Below, piece by piece: positions 31,200 through 40,902 of a stretch of DNA of 64,000 bases; the stretch's first letter is position 1; each line of letters starts with the position of its first letter. The stretch is from Enterococcus larvae (lineage in GTDB: Bacteria; Bacillota; Bacilli; Lactobacillales; Enterococcaceae), in contig NZ_JAEDXU010000006.1 in NCBI RefSeq assembly GCF_017830045.1, forward strand, positions 124,001 through 188,000, in the 5' to 3' direction. The position numbers were made by a program, and so were the translations under genes. The notes under the pieces were generated by a model. It was not told the origin of the DNA, made no database searches, and saw only the letters and a list, made by a program, of their open reading frames with translations.

Positions 31200-32178
31200 A
31201 ATGAAGGATTTCATTGTATAATCTTAAAACATTGCCGGAAAATATTTTTTCCAACTCTTCGCTGGAAAAACCTTGAAGCTCTAATGCTTGATAAAGTTTG
31301 CTAACAGTGGAGGCATCTGCCAGTTCTTGTGTAACAGGGATGCCATCGAAGTCAGAACCTAAACCAATACAGTCGATTCCGCCGATGGTGCGAAAGTGCA
31401 TAATATGCTTCACTAAGCCGTCGATCAACGAGTCGCTGCCGTCTTCAGTGATGAATAGATCACAATAGTTCATCCCGATCACGCCGCCTCGTTCAGCGAT
31501 TTTCTTGATCAGATGATCCGGCAGGTTACGGAAATGAGGGCAGACTGCTCGTGCGTTGGAATGGCTGGCAACGAAAGGCTTACTTGTATAGGTTAGAACA
31601 TCTTCTACTAGCTGGTCGGAGCCATGAGAAACGTCAATGATCATTCCTAATTCTTCCATCCGTTGAACAACAGCAATGCCTTGTTTCGTCAGTCCTTGTT
31701 GGTCTACTGCGAGTTGCTGGAGTTTTTCATCGAAAAACGAAGCATTTGGGTAGCCGATTTCGTTTGGATAGTTCCATGTCAGTGTAATCATTCGTACACC
31801 GGCTTGGTAGAACTCTTCTAGCTTTTTGAGGTCACCCTCGATGGGTGCTCCTTCTTCCATGGTAAGTAAAGCACTGATTTTGTTATTTTGTTGATTTGTT
31901 ATGATTTCCTTATAAGTGGTGACAGGAAGAAGCCAGTCTTGGTTCTCCTTCATTTCGTTATTGAAGCATTCAATCATTTCTTTACAGGTTGTGTAGGGAT
32001 CTTCTGTTTCTTGACTATCCATAAACAAAGCAAAATTTTGCAATAAGTATTCGCCTTTTTCCAGCTTTTCTCGATCGATTTGATAGGTATTTTTTCTAAG
32101 TCCTTCAGTGATACCCTCTTGTTTGTCTTGATAAATTTTCATGATCGTATCGCAATGCATATCTACAGTATTGAACAT
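31198..32178 (-). CDS. Membrane dipeptidase, M19 family
   Basis: 326 residues from ATG 32178 (MFNTVDMHCDTIMKIYQ), chosen because GGAGGGG lies 7 bp upstream; the frame opens further upstream without an SD. Zinc-binding motifs of renal-dipeptidase-like enzymes are present: DMHCDT, MEEGAP, DVSHGSD, ASHSNARAVCPHFRN and GSDFDGI. It hydrolyses dipeptides, some family members including D-amino acid dipeptides. Despite the family name there is no signal peptide, so it is cytosolic here. Confidence 0.9.
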   Translation of the reverse strand: MFNTVDMHCDTIMKIYQDKQEGITEGLRKNTYQIDREKLEKGEYLLQNFALFMDSQETEDPYTTCKEMIECFNNEMKENQDWLLPVTTYKEIITNQQNNKISALLTMEEGAPIEGDLKKLEEFYQAGVRMITLTWNYPNEIGYPNASFFDEKLQQLAVDQQGLTKQGIAVVQRMEELGMIIDVSHGSDQLVEDVLTYTSKPFVASHSNARAVCPHFRNLPDHLIKKIAERGGVIGMNYCDLFITEDGSDSLIDGLVKHIMHFRTIGGIDCIGLGSDFDGIPVTQELADASTVSKLYQALELQGFSSEELEKIFSGNVLRLYNEILH

Positions 32179-32429
32179 ACTACCCCTCCAAGCATTTTTA
32201 TCTATCGTACCTCTTCCAGTGATATTCGTCCACATAAATCCTGTTAAAGCTTCATTGCACGAAAAGTGACCTTTGCCCAAAGTATAAAGCAAAGGGATAG
32301 GGAGCAGTTGTTATTTGTTTAACAGGATTCATCTATATAGGATTAAAAATAGGTACAAAAATCCCAATTATTTTATGATAAAAATGTGATGATAAATCAG
32401 AGATTCTCGCAGTATTCTCTCGAAACACA

Positions 32430-32458
32430 TTGACAAATGCTGTCAAACAACGTATATT
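32430..32458 (+). promoter_or_regulatory. Promoter of intergenic small RNA with overlapping inverted repeat
   Basis: -35 TTGACA (32430-32435) and -10 TATATT (32453-32458) spaced by 17 bp. TTGACA and TGTCAA, separated by AATGC, form an inverted repeat over the -35 and may be an operator. Confidence 0.55.
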
Positions 32459-32464
32459 TTATAC

Positions 32465-32561
32465 GAAATCATTCTTATCAGCGTACCAAAATACGATGAT
32501 AAAGTAGTTGAAGCAGAGATGCTTCTCCCAGCCCGATTCTTTATGGATCGGGTGTTTTTTT
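32465..32561 (+). ncRNA. Candidate small RNA between dipeptidase and LRR-like gene
   Basis: A promoter at 32430-32458 and an intrinsic terminator (CCCGAT 32532-32537, ATCGGG 32547-32552, then a seven-T run from 32555) frame about 97 nt with no SD plus ATG unit. It ends 110 bp before the next gene, so it is not its leader. The remaining gap sequence on each side shows no gene. Confidence 0.5.
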
Positions 32562-32673
32562 GTTCAGTAAAACAGTATATTTATATCGAAAATGATTAAT
32601 AATACTTGTATTTTATGAGTTTCTAAAATTATTAAATGGTATACTTTTCTTATTAAAAGAAAGGGGTATCAAT

Positions 32674-33531
32674 GTGAAAGTTAATAAAATTTTAGGCGTT
32701 GGGTTGGTTACAGTTGGGTTATTAGGTCTGGCAGGTATTTCGAGTGCAGATGAGCAGAAGGTGTATATTCCAAATGCTTATGTACGACAGTATCTTCTTC
32801 AAGGAGCAGGACTCCATCCAGATGAGGTTGAAAATCAGCTTCCTACCATTTCACAACTTGAAACGATCACAGAGCATGATGAAAGTTTATTGCTTATGGT
32901 TGGACATGATGAAGGAGCAGTCAGTGAATCTCTTGAAGGATTGGATTATGTCAAGAATGTAAAGACAATTATGTTAAATGGTGGTAGTGGTGTCACTGAT
33001 TTCAGACCATTACGTGGTGCAAAGGATAGTGTAGAGGTAATCGATCATTACAGTCCTGGATCGCTTGATCTTGCATATGATAATGCAGTAGACTTAAGCT
33101 TTTTAGACGGTTTCACAAAGCTAAAGAATTTCCATATGGTCATGAATGTGACAGACTTATCGGCGTTTGATTCTATTCCGACAATGGAACGAATCAACAT
33201 TGATAATGAGGGAGACGATAGAGCTATAACTAGCGGTAAGATCGGCGTTTCAAGAAGCAACAAAGCTTTAGTTATGGCGAACCCAATCATCTACTCTACT
33301 CATTTTTCTAACCAGCCCAATGCACAGCTGAGGATCAAAACTGATACAGGTGCAACAGTGAGTATAGTGGTAAGAGATGATATGTTCTATATCACAGATA
33401 TTCCAGTAGATGCGAAAACACTGACAATGACGATTGAAAAGGATACAGAATTTGAAATCGATTCAGAGGATGCAGATATGGGTTATGCACACCATAGAGT
33501 AACCTGTGAATACGAAATCAAGTGGTATTGA
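32674..33531 (+). CDS. Secreted LRR-like protein
   Basis: 285 residues from GTG 32674 behind AAAGGGG. A signal peptide of about 25 residues (KILGVGLVTVGLLGLAGISSADE) runs in the first 25 positions with cleavage after SSA. The mature part has leucine-rich-repeat-like stretches (SLEGLDYVKNVKTIMLNG, LDGFTKLKNFHMVM, LSAFDSIPTMERINID) similar to short internalins, then a beta-rich C-terminal domain. It has no LPXTG, GW or other anchor, so it is probably released. Function not known. Confidence 0.7.
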   Translation: MKVNKILGVGLVTVGLLGLAGISSADEQKVYIPNAYVRQYLLQGAGLHPDEVENQLPTISQLETITEHDESLLLMVGHDEGAVSESLEGLDYVKNVKTIMLNGGSGVTDFRPLRGAKDSVEVIDHYSPGSLDLAYDNAVDLSFLDGFTKLKNFHMVMNVTDLSAFDSIPTMERINIDNEGDDRAITSGKIGVSRSNKALVMANPIIYSTHFSNQPNAQLRIKTDTGATVSIVVRDDMFYITDIPVDAKTLTMTIEKDTEFEIDSEDADMGYAHHRVTCEYEIKWY

Positions 33532-33555
33532 TTCTTTGATCTCTATAGGATAAAT

Positions 33556-33604
33556 AAAACACCATCTGACAACATCCATAAAAGGATTTATCAGGTGGTG
33601 TTTT
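33556..33604. terminator. Bidirectional terminator after the LRR-like gene
   Basis: AAAACACCATCTGA pairs with TCAGGTGGTGTTTT; the convergent genes end on either side. Confidence 0.8.
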
Positions 33605-33615
33605 GTAAGCTCGTA

Positions 33616-33963
33616 TTAACCAATCGTTGTTTGTGTGAATTGAACGACTGTGCCGTAGGCAAAAATCTCTACGTATTTTTTGCTGTCTTTTACGATGAAT
33701 TTTTCTTCGAAATGGCAGTTGATCACAGCGTCTGCTTCATATTCGAAAGCCATCTGTTTTAGCTTTTTACAAACATTCTGGAAAACTTCGTTTGGATTGG
33801 TTTCCTCAGCGAATAAATCAATTTCCACGCGATCAGTGGCAAAAATGATATCACGAAGAACGTATTTCTTGTTTACGTTTCCTGTAGATAAAGTAATGCT
33901 GTTGTATCGGTTTTCCATAATCGTGCGCTCGCGCTCACTATCTCTTTTACTTGAAAAAGGCAT
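33616..33963 (-). CDS. YbjQ/DUF74-like protein
   Basis: 115 residues from ATG 33963, behind AAAGGAGG with 8-bp spacing; the longer frame (to 34065) has no SD. The C-terminal pattern MAFEYEADAVINCHFEE and FAYGTVVQF matches the YbjQ/DUF74 fold (usual motif: GADAV then AYGTAV), a pentameric beta-rich protein of unknown role, sometimes called heavy-metal-binding. The match is partial at the N-terminus. Confidence 0.6.
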   Translation of the reverse strand: MPFSSKRDSERERTIMENRYNSITLSTGNVNKKYVLRDIIFATDRVEIDLFAEETNPNEVFQNVCKKLKQMAFEYEADAVINCHFEEKFIVKDSKKYVEIFAYGTVVQFTQTTIG

Positions 33964-34159
33964 ATTCTTTTCCTCCTTTGGTGTTTCCTTACCCCTATTG
34001 TAATGATAATGAGGGAGAAAAGCAAAGTTAAGAGGTAAAGGTATAAAATATTTCTCAGTGACCAAGGAGGGCTCTTTTTTGAGGCGTAAAAGAAAGGTGG
34101 GTAAACCCGTCTGTTTTCTTTGAAATGCTGTTGGACTAAGTATAACGTACTTTAGAAAG

Positions 34160-34188
34160 TTGCCAATCGATAGAAAATATGCTATTCT
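34160..34188 (+). promoter_or_regulatory. Promoter of small RNA upstream of mnmE
   Basis: -35 TTGCCA (34160-34165), 17-bp spacer, -10 TATTCT (34183-34188). Confidence 0.5.
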
Positions 34189-34194
34189 ATTTCC

Positions 34195-34269
34195 AGTAAA
34201 AACAGACGGAATAAAGCAGTCAAAGTGCTAAATCCACCTGAATCAAGGGGTGGAGTGGGCGCTTTTTTT
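34195..34269 (+). ncRNA. Candidate small RNA or attenuated leader upstream of mnmE
   Basis: About 75 nt between the promoter at 34160-34188 and a terminator in which AAAGTGCT (34222-34229) pairs with GGCGCTTT (34258-34265) and CCACC with GGTGG, followed by a seven-T run. It ends 55 bp before mnmE. It may be a stand-alone sRNA, or a terminated mnmE leader. The rest of the 33964-34323 gap is unremarkable. Confidence 0.5.
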
Positions 34270-34323
34270 GTAGTCTAAAATAGGAAAACTCGAAAAGTTG
34301 TACATAGAGAAAGGAAGAACAAC

Positions 34324-35721
34324 ATGCAGCAAGTAACACTGGAATTCGATACGATTGCCGCTATATCCACGCCTCCGGGAGAAGGAGCCATCAGTATTGT
34401 TCGATTGAGCGGCGAGGATGCTGTTGCTATAGCCGATAAGGTTTATCGTGCTGGAACGAAATCACTAAAGGAAGTCCCTTCACATACAATCCACTATGGT
34501 CATATCATTGACCCAAGAAACGAAGAGTTGCTTGATGAAGTGATGATTTCAGTGATGAAGGCGCCAAAAACGTTTACTAGAGAAGATGTTGTGGAAATCA
34601 ATTGTCATGGCGGGATCGTCGTTGTTAACCAGCTGCTGCAGCTGTTATTGAGAGAGGGCGCACGTTTGGCGGAGCCTGGCGAGTTTACGAAGCGGGCCTT
34701 TTTGAATGGGCGGATGGATTTATCTCAGGCGGAGGCCGTGATGGATCTGATTCGAGCAAAGACCGATAAAGCGATGCAGGTAGCATTACATCAGTTGGAT
34801 GGGAATCTATCTGGTTTGATCCGTTCTTTGCGTCAGGAGATTTTGGAAACGTTAGCTCAGGTAGAGGTAAATATTGATTATCCTGAATATGATGATGTTG
34901 AAGAACTGACAACCAAGCTTTTGTTGGAAAAGGCTGAATTTGTCAAAGCTCAGATTGAAAGCCTGCTGACGACAGCCAAGCAAGGGAAAATTTTACGTGA
35001 AGGTTTGAGTACAGCGATCATTGGCCGTCCAAATGTTGGTAAATCAAGTCTGCTGAATCATCTGCTTCAGGAAGAAAAAGCGATCGTTACAGATATTGCA
35101 GGAACAACACGTGACGTGATTGAAGAGTATGTCAATGTTCGTGGCGTACCTTTGAAATTGATCGATACAGCTGGTATTCGGGAAACTGAGGATATTGTTG
35201 AGCGGATCGGTGTAGAGCGTAGCCGAAAAGCTTTAGCTGAATCTGATTTGATTTTGCTTGTGCTGAATCAAAATGAAGCACTAACAGAAGAAGACAGACA
35301 ATTACTTGAAGCAACAAAGGGCTTGAAGCGGATCATTCTGTTGAACAAAATGGATCTTCCGTCTGAATTAGAGAAGGACGAACTGCGTCAATTGGCAGAA
35401 AATGAAGAAATTTTACCAGTTTCTGTTTTATCTAGCACGGGTATGGAGCAGTTAGAGCTGAAAATTGCTGATCTGTTTTTCGGTGGAGAAACAGGCGAAA
35501 AAGATGCAACTTATGTGTCGAATACTCGTCATATCGCTTTGCTGGATCAAGCTGTTATAGCCCTGGATGAGGTCATTTTTGGGATTCAGTCTGGAATGCC
35601 TGTTGATCTGGTTCAAATCGATATGACTCGCTGTTGGGATTATTTAGGTGAGATTGTTGGAGACAGTGTGCAGGATGAGCTGATCACACAGCTGTTCAGT
35701 CAATTCTGTTTAGGAAAATAG
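34324..35721 (+). CDS. mnmE: tRNA modification GTPase MnmE
   Basis: 465 residues. N-terminal folate-binding domain ([22 protein letters not shown]), G domain with [24 protein letters not shown] and NKMD, and the C-terminal FCLGK with the invariant cysteine. With MnmG it installs (carboxymethyl)aminomethyl groups on wobble uridine 34. Directly followed by mnmG. Confidence 0.98.
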   Translation: MQQVTLEFDTIAAISTPPGEGAISIVRLSGEDAVAIADKVYRAGTKSLKEVPSHTIHYGHIIDPRNEELLDEVMISVMKAPKTFTREDVVEINCHGGIVVVNQLLQLLLREGARLAEPGEFTKRAFLNGRMDLSQAEAVMDLIRAKTDKAMQVALHQLDGNLSGLIRSLRQEILETLAQVEVNIDYPEYDDVEELTTKLLLEKAEFVKAQIESLLTTAKQGKILREGLSTAIIGRPNVGKSSLLNHLLQEEKAIVTDIAGTTRDVIEEYVNVRGVPLKLIDTAGIRETEDIVERIGVERSRKALAESDLILLVLNQNEALTEEDRQLLEATKGLKRIILLNKMDLPSELEKDELRQLAENEEILPVSVLSSTGMEQLELKIADLFFGGETGEKDATYVSNTRHIALLDQAVIALDEVIFGIQSGMPVDLVQIDMTRCWDYLGEIVGDSVQDELITQLFSQFCLGK

Positions 35722-35740
35722 AGAAGGAGAATCAAACTAG

Positions 35741-37648
35741 ATGAATCAATTCAATGCAGAAACGTACGATGTCATCGTTGTTGGAGCAGGACATGCCGGA
35801 TCAGAAGCTGCGCTGGCTGCTGCACGTATGGGTAGTAAAACCATGCTTTTGACAATCAATTTAGATATGGTCGCATTTATGCCCTGTAATCCTTCAGTTG
35901 GAGGACCGGCAAAAGGTGTCGTTGTAAGAGAAATCGACGCATTAGGCGGCGAAATGGGTCATAATATTGATAAAACATATATTCAAATGCGGATGCTGAA
36001 TACAGGGAAAGGTCCTGCAGTTCGCGCGTTGCGTGCGCAAGCGGACAAACATGCGTATGCATCAGAAATGAAGCACACGATCGAGCGGACAGAAAATCTG
36101 ACACTACGTCAAGGTATCGTAGAACAGCTGATTGTGGAAGATGGAATTTGCCAAGGTGTTGTGACATCAACTGGTGCAAGATATCATAGTAACGCAGTGA
36201 TCATTACTGCTGGTACAGCACTTCGTGGAGAGATTATCATCGGTGAGCTGAAATACTCGTCTGGTCCTAACAACTCACTGCCGTCTATTGGGCTGGCAGA
36301 TCATCTTAAAGAGCTGGGACTTGAAATGGACCGTTTCAAAACAGGCACACCACCGCGTGTAAAATCAAGCAGTATTGATTATTCTGTGACAGAAGAACAG
36401 CCTGGTGATGACGTACCGAATCATTTCAGCTTCAGCACCCCTGATAGTGCCTATAACACAGAACAGCGTTCATGTTGGTTGACGTATACCAATGAAGGAA
36501 CACATGAAATCATCCAGAACAATCTGCATCGCGCGCCGATGTTCACAGGGATCGTAGAAGGAGTAGGCGCCAGATATTGCCCATCGATCGAAGATAAAAT
36601 CGTTCGCTTTTCTGACAAGCCTCGCCATCAACTGTTTTTAGAGCCTGAAGGATTGAATACAGAGGAAGTGTATGTACAAGGATTGTCTACCTCGTTACCG
36701 GAAGACGTACAAACAGACATTCTTCACTCAATTGCCGGTTTGGAAAAGGTGGAAATGATGCGTACTGGCTATGCCATCGAATACGATGTCGTTGTTCCAC
36801 ATCAGCTGCGTCCAACGCTGGAAACAAAGGTTATCGAGAACCTGTTCACCGCAGGACAAACAAATGGAACGAGTGGTTACGAAGAAGCCGCAGGTCAAGG
36901 GCTGATTGCCGGAATCAATGCTGCGTTGAAGGTTCAAGGCAGAGAACCCTTTGTAATGAAGCGCAGCGACGGATATATTGGCGTGATGATCGACGATCTT
37001 GTGACGAAGGGGACGAACGAGCCGTATCGTTTATTGACATCACGAGCAGAATACCGTTTGATTTTACGACATGATAATGCTGATTTGCGCTTAACGGAAA
37101 AAGGTCATGACATTGGCTTGGTGACAGAAGAGCAATATCAGGCGTATTTGACTAAAAAAGAAGCAGTAGAAAAAGAAATCAAGCGCCTGAACACTATAAG
37201 GATAAAACCAACAGATAATGTGCAGGCTTTCTTAGCTGAAAAAGGCTCTGTACCATTAAAAGATGGCGTTCTTGCTGCGGACTTCCTAAAACGTCCGGAA
37301 ATGACTTATCAGGAAGTACAGCAGTTTCTTGCTGAGCCTGATGAAGCGTTGGAAGACAAAGTAATCGAACAAGTCGAAATCCAAATCAAGTATGAAGGCT
37401 ACATCAAAAAAGCCCTTGAAAAAGTGGATAAATTGAAACGGATGGAAGCGAAACGGATTCCTGAAAACATTGATTATGAAGCAATCAATGGCTTGGCGAC
37501 AGAAGCCAGACAGAAATTGCAGAAAATCCAACCGGAAACCATCGCTCAGGCTAGCCGGATCAGTGGTGTAAATCCAGCAGACATTAGTATCTTGATGGTG
37601 TATATCGAACAAGGAAAAATAGCAAAAGTATCATCTGAAAAGCCTTGA
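35741..37648 (+). CDS. mnmG: tRNA uridine 5-carboxymethylaminomethylation enzyme MnmG (GidA)
   Basis: 635 residues. FAD-binding [17 protein letters not shown] near residue 15, [13 protein letters not shown] and [16 protein letters not shown] are family signatures. It works with MnmE on tRNA wobble uridines. Full length, with the usual C-terminal helical domain. The integrated element begins right after its stop codon, and the gene appears undamaged. Confidence 0.98.
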   Translation: MNQFNAETYDVIVVGAGHAGSEAALAAARMGSKTMLLTINLDMVAFMPCNPSVGGPAKGVVVREIDALGGEMGHNIDKTYIQMRMLNTGKGPAVRALRAQADKHAYASEMKHTIERTENLTLRQGIVEQLIVEDGICQGVVTSTGARYHSNAVIITAGTALRGEIIIGELKYSSGPNNSLPSIGLADHLKELGLEMDRFKTGTPPRVKSSSIDYSVTEEQPGDDVPNHFSFSTPDSAYNTEQRSCWLTYTNEGTHEIIQNNLHRAPMFTGIVEGVGARYCPSIEDKIVRFSDKPRHQLFLEPEGLNTEEVYVQGLSTSLPEDVQTDILHSIAGLEKVEMMRTGYAIEYDVVVPHQLRPTLETKVIENLFTAGQTNGTSGYEEAAGQGLIAGINAALKVQGREPFVMKRSDGYIGVMIDDLVTKGTNEPYRLLTSRAEYRLILRHDNADLRLTEKGHDIGLVTEEQYQAYLTKKEAVEKEIKRLNTIRIKPTDNVQAFLAEKGSVPLKDGVLAADFLKRPEMTYQEVQQFLAEPDEALEDKVIEQVEIQIKYEGYIKKALEKVDKLKRMEAKRIPENIDYEAINGLATEARQKLQKIQPETIAQASRISGVNPADISILMVYIEQGKIAKVSSEKP

Positions 37649-37714
37649 AATAAAGCTTTTTAGCTTGTTCTATATACACCAGAACAAAGAGTGACCCAGT
37701 TTTTGACCCAGTTT
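37649..37714. other. Candidate left attachment region (attL) of the integrated element
   Basis: Between the mnmG stop and the integrase stop are 64 bp. They include a tandem direct repeat TGACCCAGTTT at 37692-37702 and 37704-37714, which resembles integrase arm-type sites at Tn916-like ends. The core crossover site cannot be fixed because the right end is outside the window. Confidence 0.45.
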
Positions 37715-38882
37715 AAAATGCCATATACTCAGCGAATTCATCTGCGGTCTGATCCTGTTTGGTTTGAGTAACCATGATGTAAATATCAGTAGTGATTTTT
37801 GAAGATTTATGACCTAGCCTTTGTGATACGTCTTTGATGCTTGCGCCGCTCTCAAAAAGTAACGAAGCATTAGTTTTTCGAAAATCATGAACTTTAATTA
37901 TTTTCATATCAGGAAAATGTCTTTCAACTTTTTTCATTACATTATTAGCATACGATTTATAAAGATACTGATTTTTATTTGTTAGAACAGAGTTGCAAAA
38001 GACCACATTATTTTCAAAATCTTTATCTCTAATTCCTAGAGAAAGTTTTTGTTGAATGGTGTGGTTTTTCCATTCTCTAAGAATCGAACAAGTTTTTGTA
38101 TCAATCGTAATAACTCTATCGGATGATTCTGTTTTTGTGTCTTGGATGATTGCTGTTCCGCTTTGGAGTTCTGCTAACGTTTTGTCTATGTTGATAGTCC
38201 TGTTCGTTAGATCAATGTCTTTCCAAAGCAAAGCCATTGCCTCGCCTTTTCTCAATCCTGCAAAGGCAAGGATTCTAAAGAATGCAAAAGCTCTTTTGTC
38301 CTCTAGTTTTTCTAAACAGCAGAAAAACTCTTTTAGTTCTTCTTTTGAATAAAAATTATCAGATTCTTTTTTATTGCTTTTCTTTTTTTTAGGTGTAATG
38401 GTACGCTCCATAGGATTATCATTCATAACGCCTATGAGAATTGCATATTTGAAAACCATGCTAGTGTATATACGTAATTGCTTATACGTCGCAAATTGTT
38501 CATGCCACTTGTTAATAGTTTTTTGACAAAATAGGGGTGTGACATCTGCTAGTTTGATATTGCCTAATACTGGTAAGATGTGTAAATCAAAGTAAATTCT
38601 TATTCGTTGCTGAGTGGTTAGCTTGATTTCTTTTTTATGCTGATCGAACCAAATTTCATATAGAGCAGCGAAAGTCTTGATTTGAGATTGGTCTGTTAAG
38701 ATATTTTTTTTCTCAAAATCGAGAATTAATTTATTGCAAGCAAGTTGAGCTTCTTTTTTACTTGAAAAACCACGTCGAGTTGTGTTAATGTCCTTGCCTG
38801 TTGATTGATCGATCCCCAGATAGGTTTTGAAAAGCCATTTCTTTTCTCCTGTTTTTAATTTGTATTGTTTGAAAGTTGCCAT
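37713..38882 (-). CDS. int: Tyrosine recombinase/integrase of the conjugative element
   Basis: 389 residues from ATG 38882 behind AAGGAG. An N-terminal AP2-like arm-binding part (WLFKTYLGIDQSTGKDINTT), a SAM-like core-binding domain, and the catalytic domain with Arg (AFAGLRKGEAMALLW), HDFRKT, LGHKSSKITTDIY with the nucleophile tyrosine. Tn916-family integrase. Placed at the left end, pointing toward mnmG, it excises and integrates the element. Confidence 0.93.
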   Translation of the reverse strand: MATFKQYKLKTGEKKWLFKTYLGIDQSTGKDINTTRRGFSSKKEAQLACNKLILDFEKKNILTDQSQIKTFAALYEIWFDQHKKEIKLTTQQRIRIYFDLHILPVLGNIKLADVTPLFCQKTINKWHEQFATYKQLRIYTSMVFKYAILIGVMNDNPMERTITPKKKKSNKKESDNFYSKEELKEFFCCLEKLEDKRAFAFFRILAFAGLRKGEAMALLWKDIDLTNRTINIDKTLAELQSGTAIIQDTKTESSDRVITIDTKTCSILREWKNHTIQQKLSLGIRDKDFENNVVFCNSVLTNKNQYLYKSYANNVMKKVERHFPDMKIIKVHDFRKTNASLLFESGASIKDVSQRLGHKSSKITTDIYIMVTQTKQDQTADEFAEYMAF

Positions 38883-38902
38883 GTTCATTCTCCTTATCTA
38901 AC

Positions 38903-38926
38903 CACGGGCAAGTGAAATGAGATAAC
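38903..38926 (+). repeat. 24-bp direct repeat, copy 1
   Basis: Begins CACGGGCAAGTG and ends GAGATAAC; identical to 40903-40926, exactly 2,000 bp away. It lies 20 bp upstream of the integrase start. Confidence 0.8.
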
Positions 38927-39094
38927 GATGAACATGCTTACATCTTACTATAAGAAACGAAAGTGGAACTTAAGGTTAGTTCATAAATTAATATTTTCTA
39001 ATACAATAAATGCCCCTATTTAAAAAACGCATGTGTTTGATTACAATAGAAATCATGTGTCATTACATAGTTTTAATAGGGGGAGTACATATTT

Positions 39095-39349
39095 ATGTTT
39101 AATAAAAAGAAAAATTACTCAAGTAGGAATAATGTGAAAGAGTATAGGGAACAACTACAGCTCGATCAGAAAGGTCTTGCTGAAAAGGTAGAGTTACTAG
39201 CGAAAAATAAATATAATTTGAATATAAGGTTATATTGGAAAACAGTTATTGCTATTGAAACAGGGAAATATATTCCTAGTTTGCAGCTTGCGATGTTACT
39301 AGCGGTTGCCTTGGAATCTACAGTTGAAGATGTATTCAGCATAAACTAG
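39095..39349 (+). CDS. Small XRE-type HTH regulator
   Basis: 84 residues; an XRE helix-turn-helix covers most of it (VKEYREQLQLDQKGLAEKVE, then VIAIETGKYIPSLQLAMLLA). SD AGGGGGAG. It converges with the repressor at 39358, with only 8 bp between stop codons. Probably part of the control of integration or excision; the usual cI-Cro logic would fit but is inference. Confidence 0.78.
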   Translation: MFNKKKNYSSRNNVKEYREQLQLDQKGLAEKVELLAKNKYNLNIRLYWKTVIAIETGKYIPSLQLAMLLAVALESTVEDVFSIN

Positions 39350-39357
39350 ACATTTGT

Positions 39358-40188
39358 CTAGTTTTTTTCTTTTACTTGAATAAGGATTTCAGCATTTCCA
39401 GATTTTTCATCTACATATTCTAAAGGGATGTTACTTATATCAATAACGAAATCATTTAAACTACTGTTGTATTCGAAAGTAGTTCCTTTAATTGCTGCGT
39501 AATAATTTAGTGCTTCAGTCAGAAATCCCTCAGAAAGTTTGAAATGTTTAGCGAAATTCTGAATTGTAGAAATGCCATTTTCGTAAGCGACTGAAAACAT
39601 GCTTAACGGTAGAAGTGTCTCGTAAATTTTACGCTTAACATTGATAAATTCAGCAGTGTTAGTTTTATTATCATCAACAAAGACTTTGCAATTAAATAAT
39701 AAATTCTTGATTGATTCTCTAACCTTACCGTTATTTTCAAGGTTACGAGCCGTGTAAATGGCAAGTTCTCTAATAGAAATAATGTTACTACTAGATAGTT
39801 CTTTAGCCAATGACAAGTAGTCGATATTTTCTTGCGTTTGTTCAGTTCCTCTTAATTCTAAGTCGATAACAAATCTTAAAACAGTGTCCTTAGAGTTTTG
39901 AGAAAGCGTCCTATATCTTCTGAGTAGTTCCTTCTCGTCGTCTTTGAAGTTATACATTGTTAGACTATCCGAGCTTCTTTCCTCTCCATCGACAATATAA
40001 CTCTTTGGTACATTAAAAAAATCAGCAAGTTTTTGAATAGCTCCCATGCGAGGAGTTTTTGTTCCTGTTTCCCAATTTGAAATAGTTTGTTTCGAAACGT
40101 TCAGTTGCCCAGCCAGTTCTTCCTGAGTTAAATCTTTTTTTGTCCGTAATGTTTGAATTTGTTTTCCTATATTATCCCTATTTTGCAT
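39358..40188 (-). CDS. XRE family repressor of the element
   Basis: 276 residues. Residues 1-65 are a classic HTH (LTQEELAGQLNVSKQTISNWE, TPRMGAIQKLADFFNVP). The C-terminal 200 residues are helical with no peptidase motif, so no self-cleavage as in cI. It is divergent from the HTH gene at 40343; the shared spacer is full of AAGTTATA repeats. Most likely the main repressor of transfer genes. Confidence 0.8.
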   Translation of the reverse strand: MQNRDNIGKQIQTLRTKKDLTQEELAGQLNVSKQTISNWETGTKTPRMGAIQKLADFFNVPKSYIVDGEERSSDSLTMYNFKDDEKELLRRYRTLSQNSKDTVLRFVIDLELRGTEQTQENIDYLSLAKELSSSNIISIRELAIYTARNLENNGKVRESIKNLLFNCKVFVDDNKTNTAEFINVKRKIYETLLPLSMFSVAYENGISTIQNFAKHFKLSEGFLTEALNYYAAIKGTTFEYNSSLNDFVIDISNIPLEYVDEKSGNAEILIQVKEKN

Positions 40189-40201
40189 GATAACCTCCTT
40201 G

Positions 40202-40310
40202 TATAACTTCTTGTACCATTATATAACATTGAGTTATTTTCTTCAACAATCTAAAATAAAAAAAGTTATACAAAGTTATTGACAATAACTTAAAGTTATA
40301 TTATTATTGG
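40202..40310. promoter_or_regulatory. Divergent operator/promoter region of the element
   Basis: Several copies of TATAACTT/AAGTTATA occur. One perfect 15-bp palindrome, ATAACTTAAAGTTAT, lies directly between -35 TTGACA (about 40280) and -10 TATTAT, spacing 17 bp, of the rightward promoter. Repressor binding there would shut off the rightward genes. Confidence 0.65.
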
Positions 40311-40342
40311 TTTATCAAATAAAGAAAGCGAGGTTGAAAGAG

Positions 40343-40603
40343 ATGATACAACTAAGTTTAAGAGCTGTTCGTGTAAATAGATCGTTAACTTTAAATGAAG
40401 TTGTAAGTATTCTGAACGATGGTTACAACGTTTCTGTGACAAGGCAAAAGCTGTCTGAATATGAACTTGATTCTACGGATGTGCCAATTAATTTGGCTAA
40501 AGCCTTGTGTTCAATCTATCAAGTTTCTGAAAACTATATTTTTTTTGGGAGCTTGTCAACTTTAAGTTATACATATAGAAAAGATCAAAGAACAGCAATA
40601 TGA
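40343..40603 (+). CDS. Small HTH protein (Cro-like)
   Basis: 86 residues from ATG 40343 (MIQLSLRAVRVNRSLTLNEV); the frame opens earlier without an SD. HTH-like (SVTRQKLSEYELDSTDVPI, NLAKALCSIYQVSENYIFF). First gene of the rightward transcript, so it may act as a Cro-like antirepressor. AAGTTATAC appears again near its end (40562), a possible extra operator. Confidence 0.7.
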   Translation: MIQLSLRAVRVNRSLTLNEVVSILNDGYNVSVTRQKLSEYELDSTDVPINLAKALCSIYQVSENYIFFGSLSTLSYTYRKDQRTAI

Positions 40604-40618
40604 AAAGGAGGTTAGAAA

Positions 40619-40897
40619 ATGTCGGCAATCAAAGTTTTGTTGGAAGATAATCAAGCAGAAGAATTTAAATCGATGATTTATTCCTTAATAACAGAAGAAG
40701 TTGAAAAAGCAAGGTTTGATTCTAGTATAGGTAGACAAGTTGTAAACCAAGTTGAGATTGCTGACTATCTAAGAATCAGCCCCACAACTGTAAGGGAATA
40801 CGAAAAATTGGGAATGCCTTTTGGATGTATAGGAAAAAGAAAATTCTACAATAAAAATAAATGTGCTGATTGGGTAACAGAACAGCAAATTGACTAA
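40619..40897 (+). CDS. Excisionase-like HTH protein
   Basis: 92 residues. Helical N-terminus, then a MerR/HTH_17-like domain (QVEIADYLRISPTTVREYEK, LGMPFGCIGKRKFYNKN) typical of DNA-binding excisionase-like proteins. Its position after a Cro-like gene is consistent with an Xis role, but it could be a transcription factor. SD AAAAGGAGG. Confidence 0.65.
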   Translation: MSAIKVLLEDNQAEEFKSMIYSLITEEVEKARFDSSIGRQVVNQVEIADYLRISPTTVREYEKLGMPFGCIGKRKFYNKNKCADWVTEQQID

Positions 40898-40902
40898 ACA
40901 AT

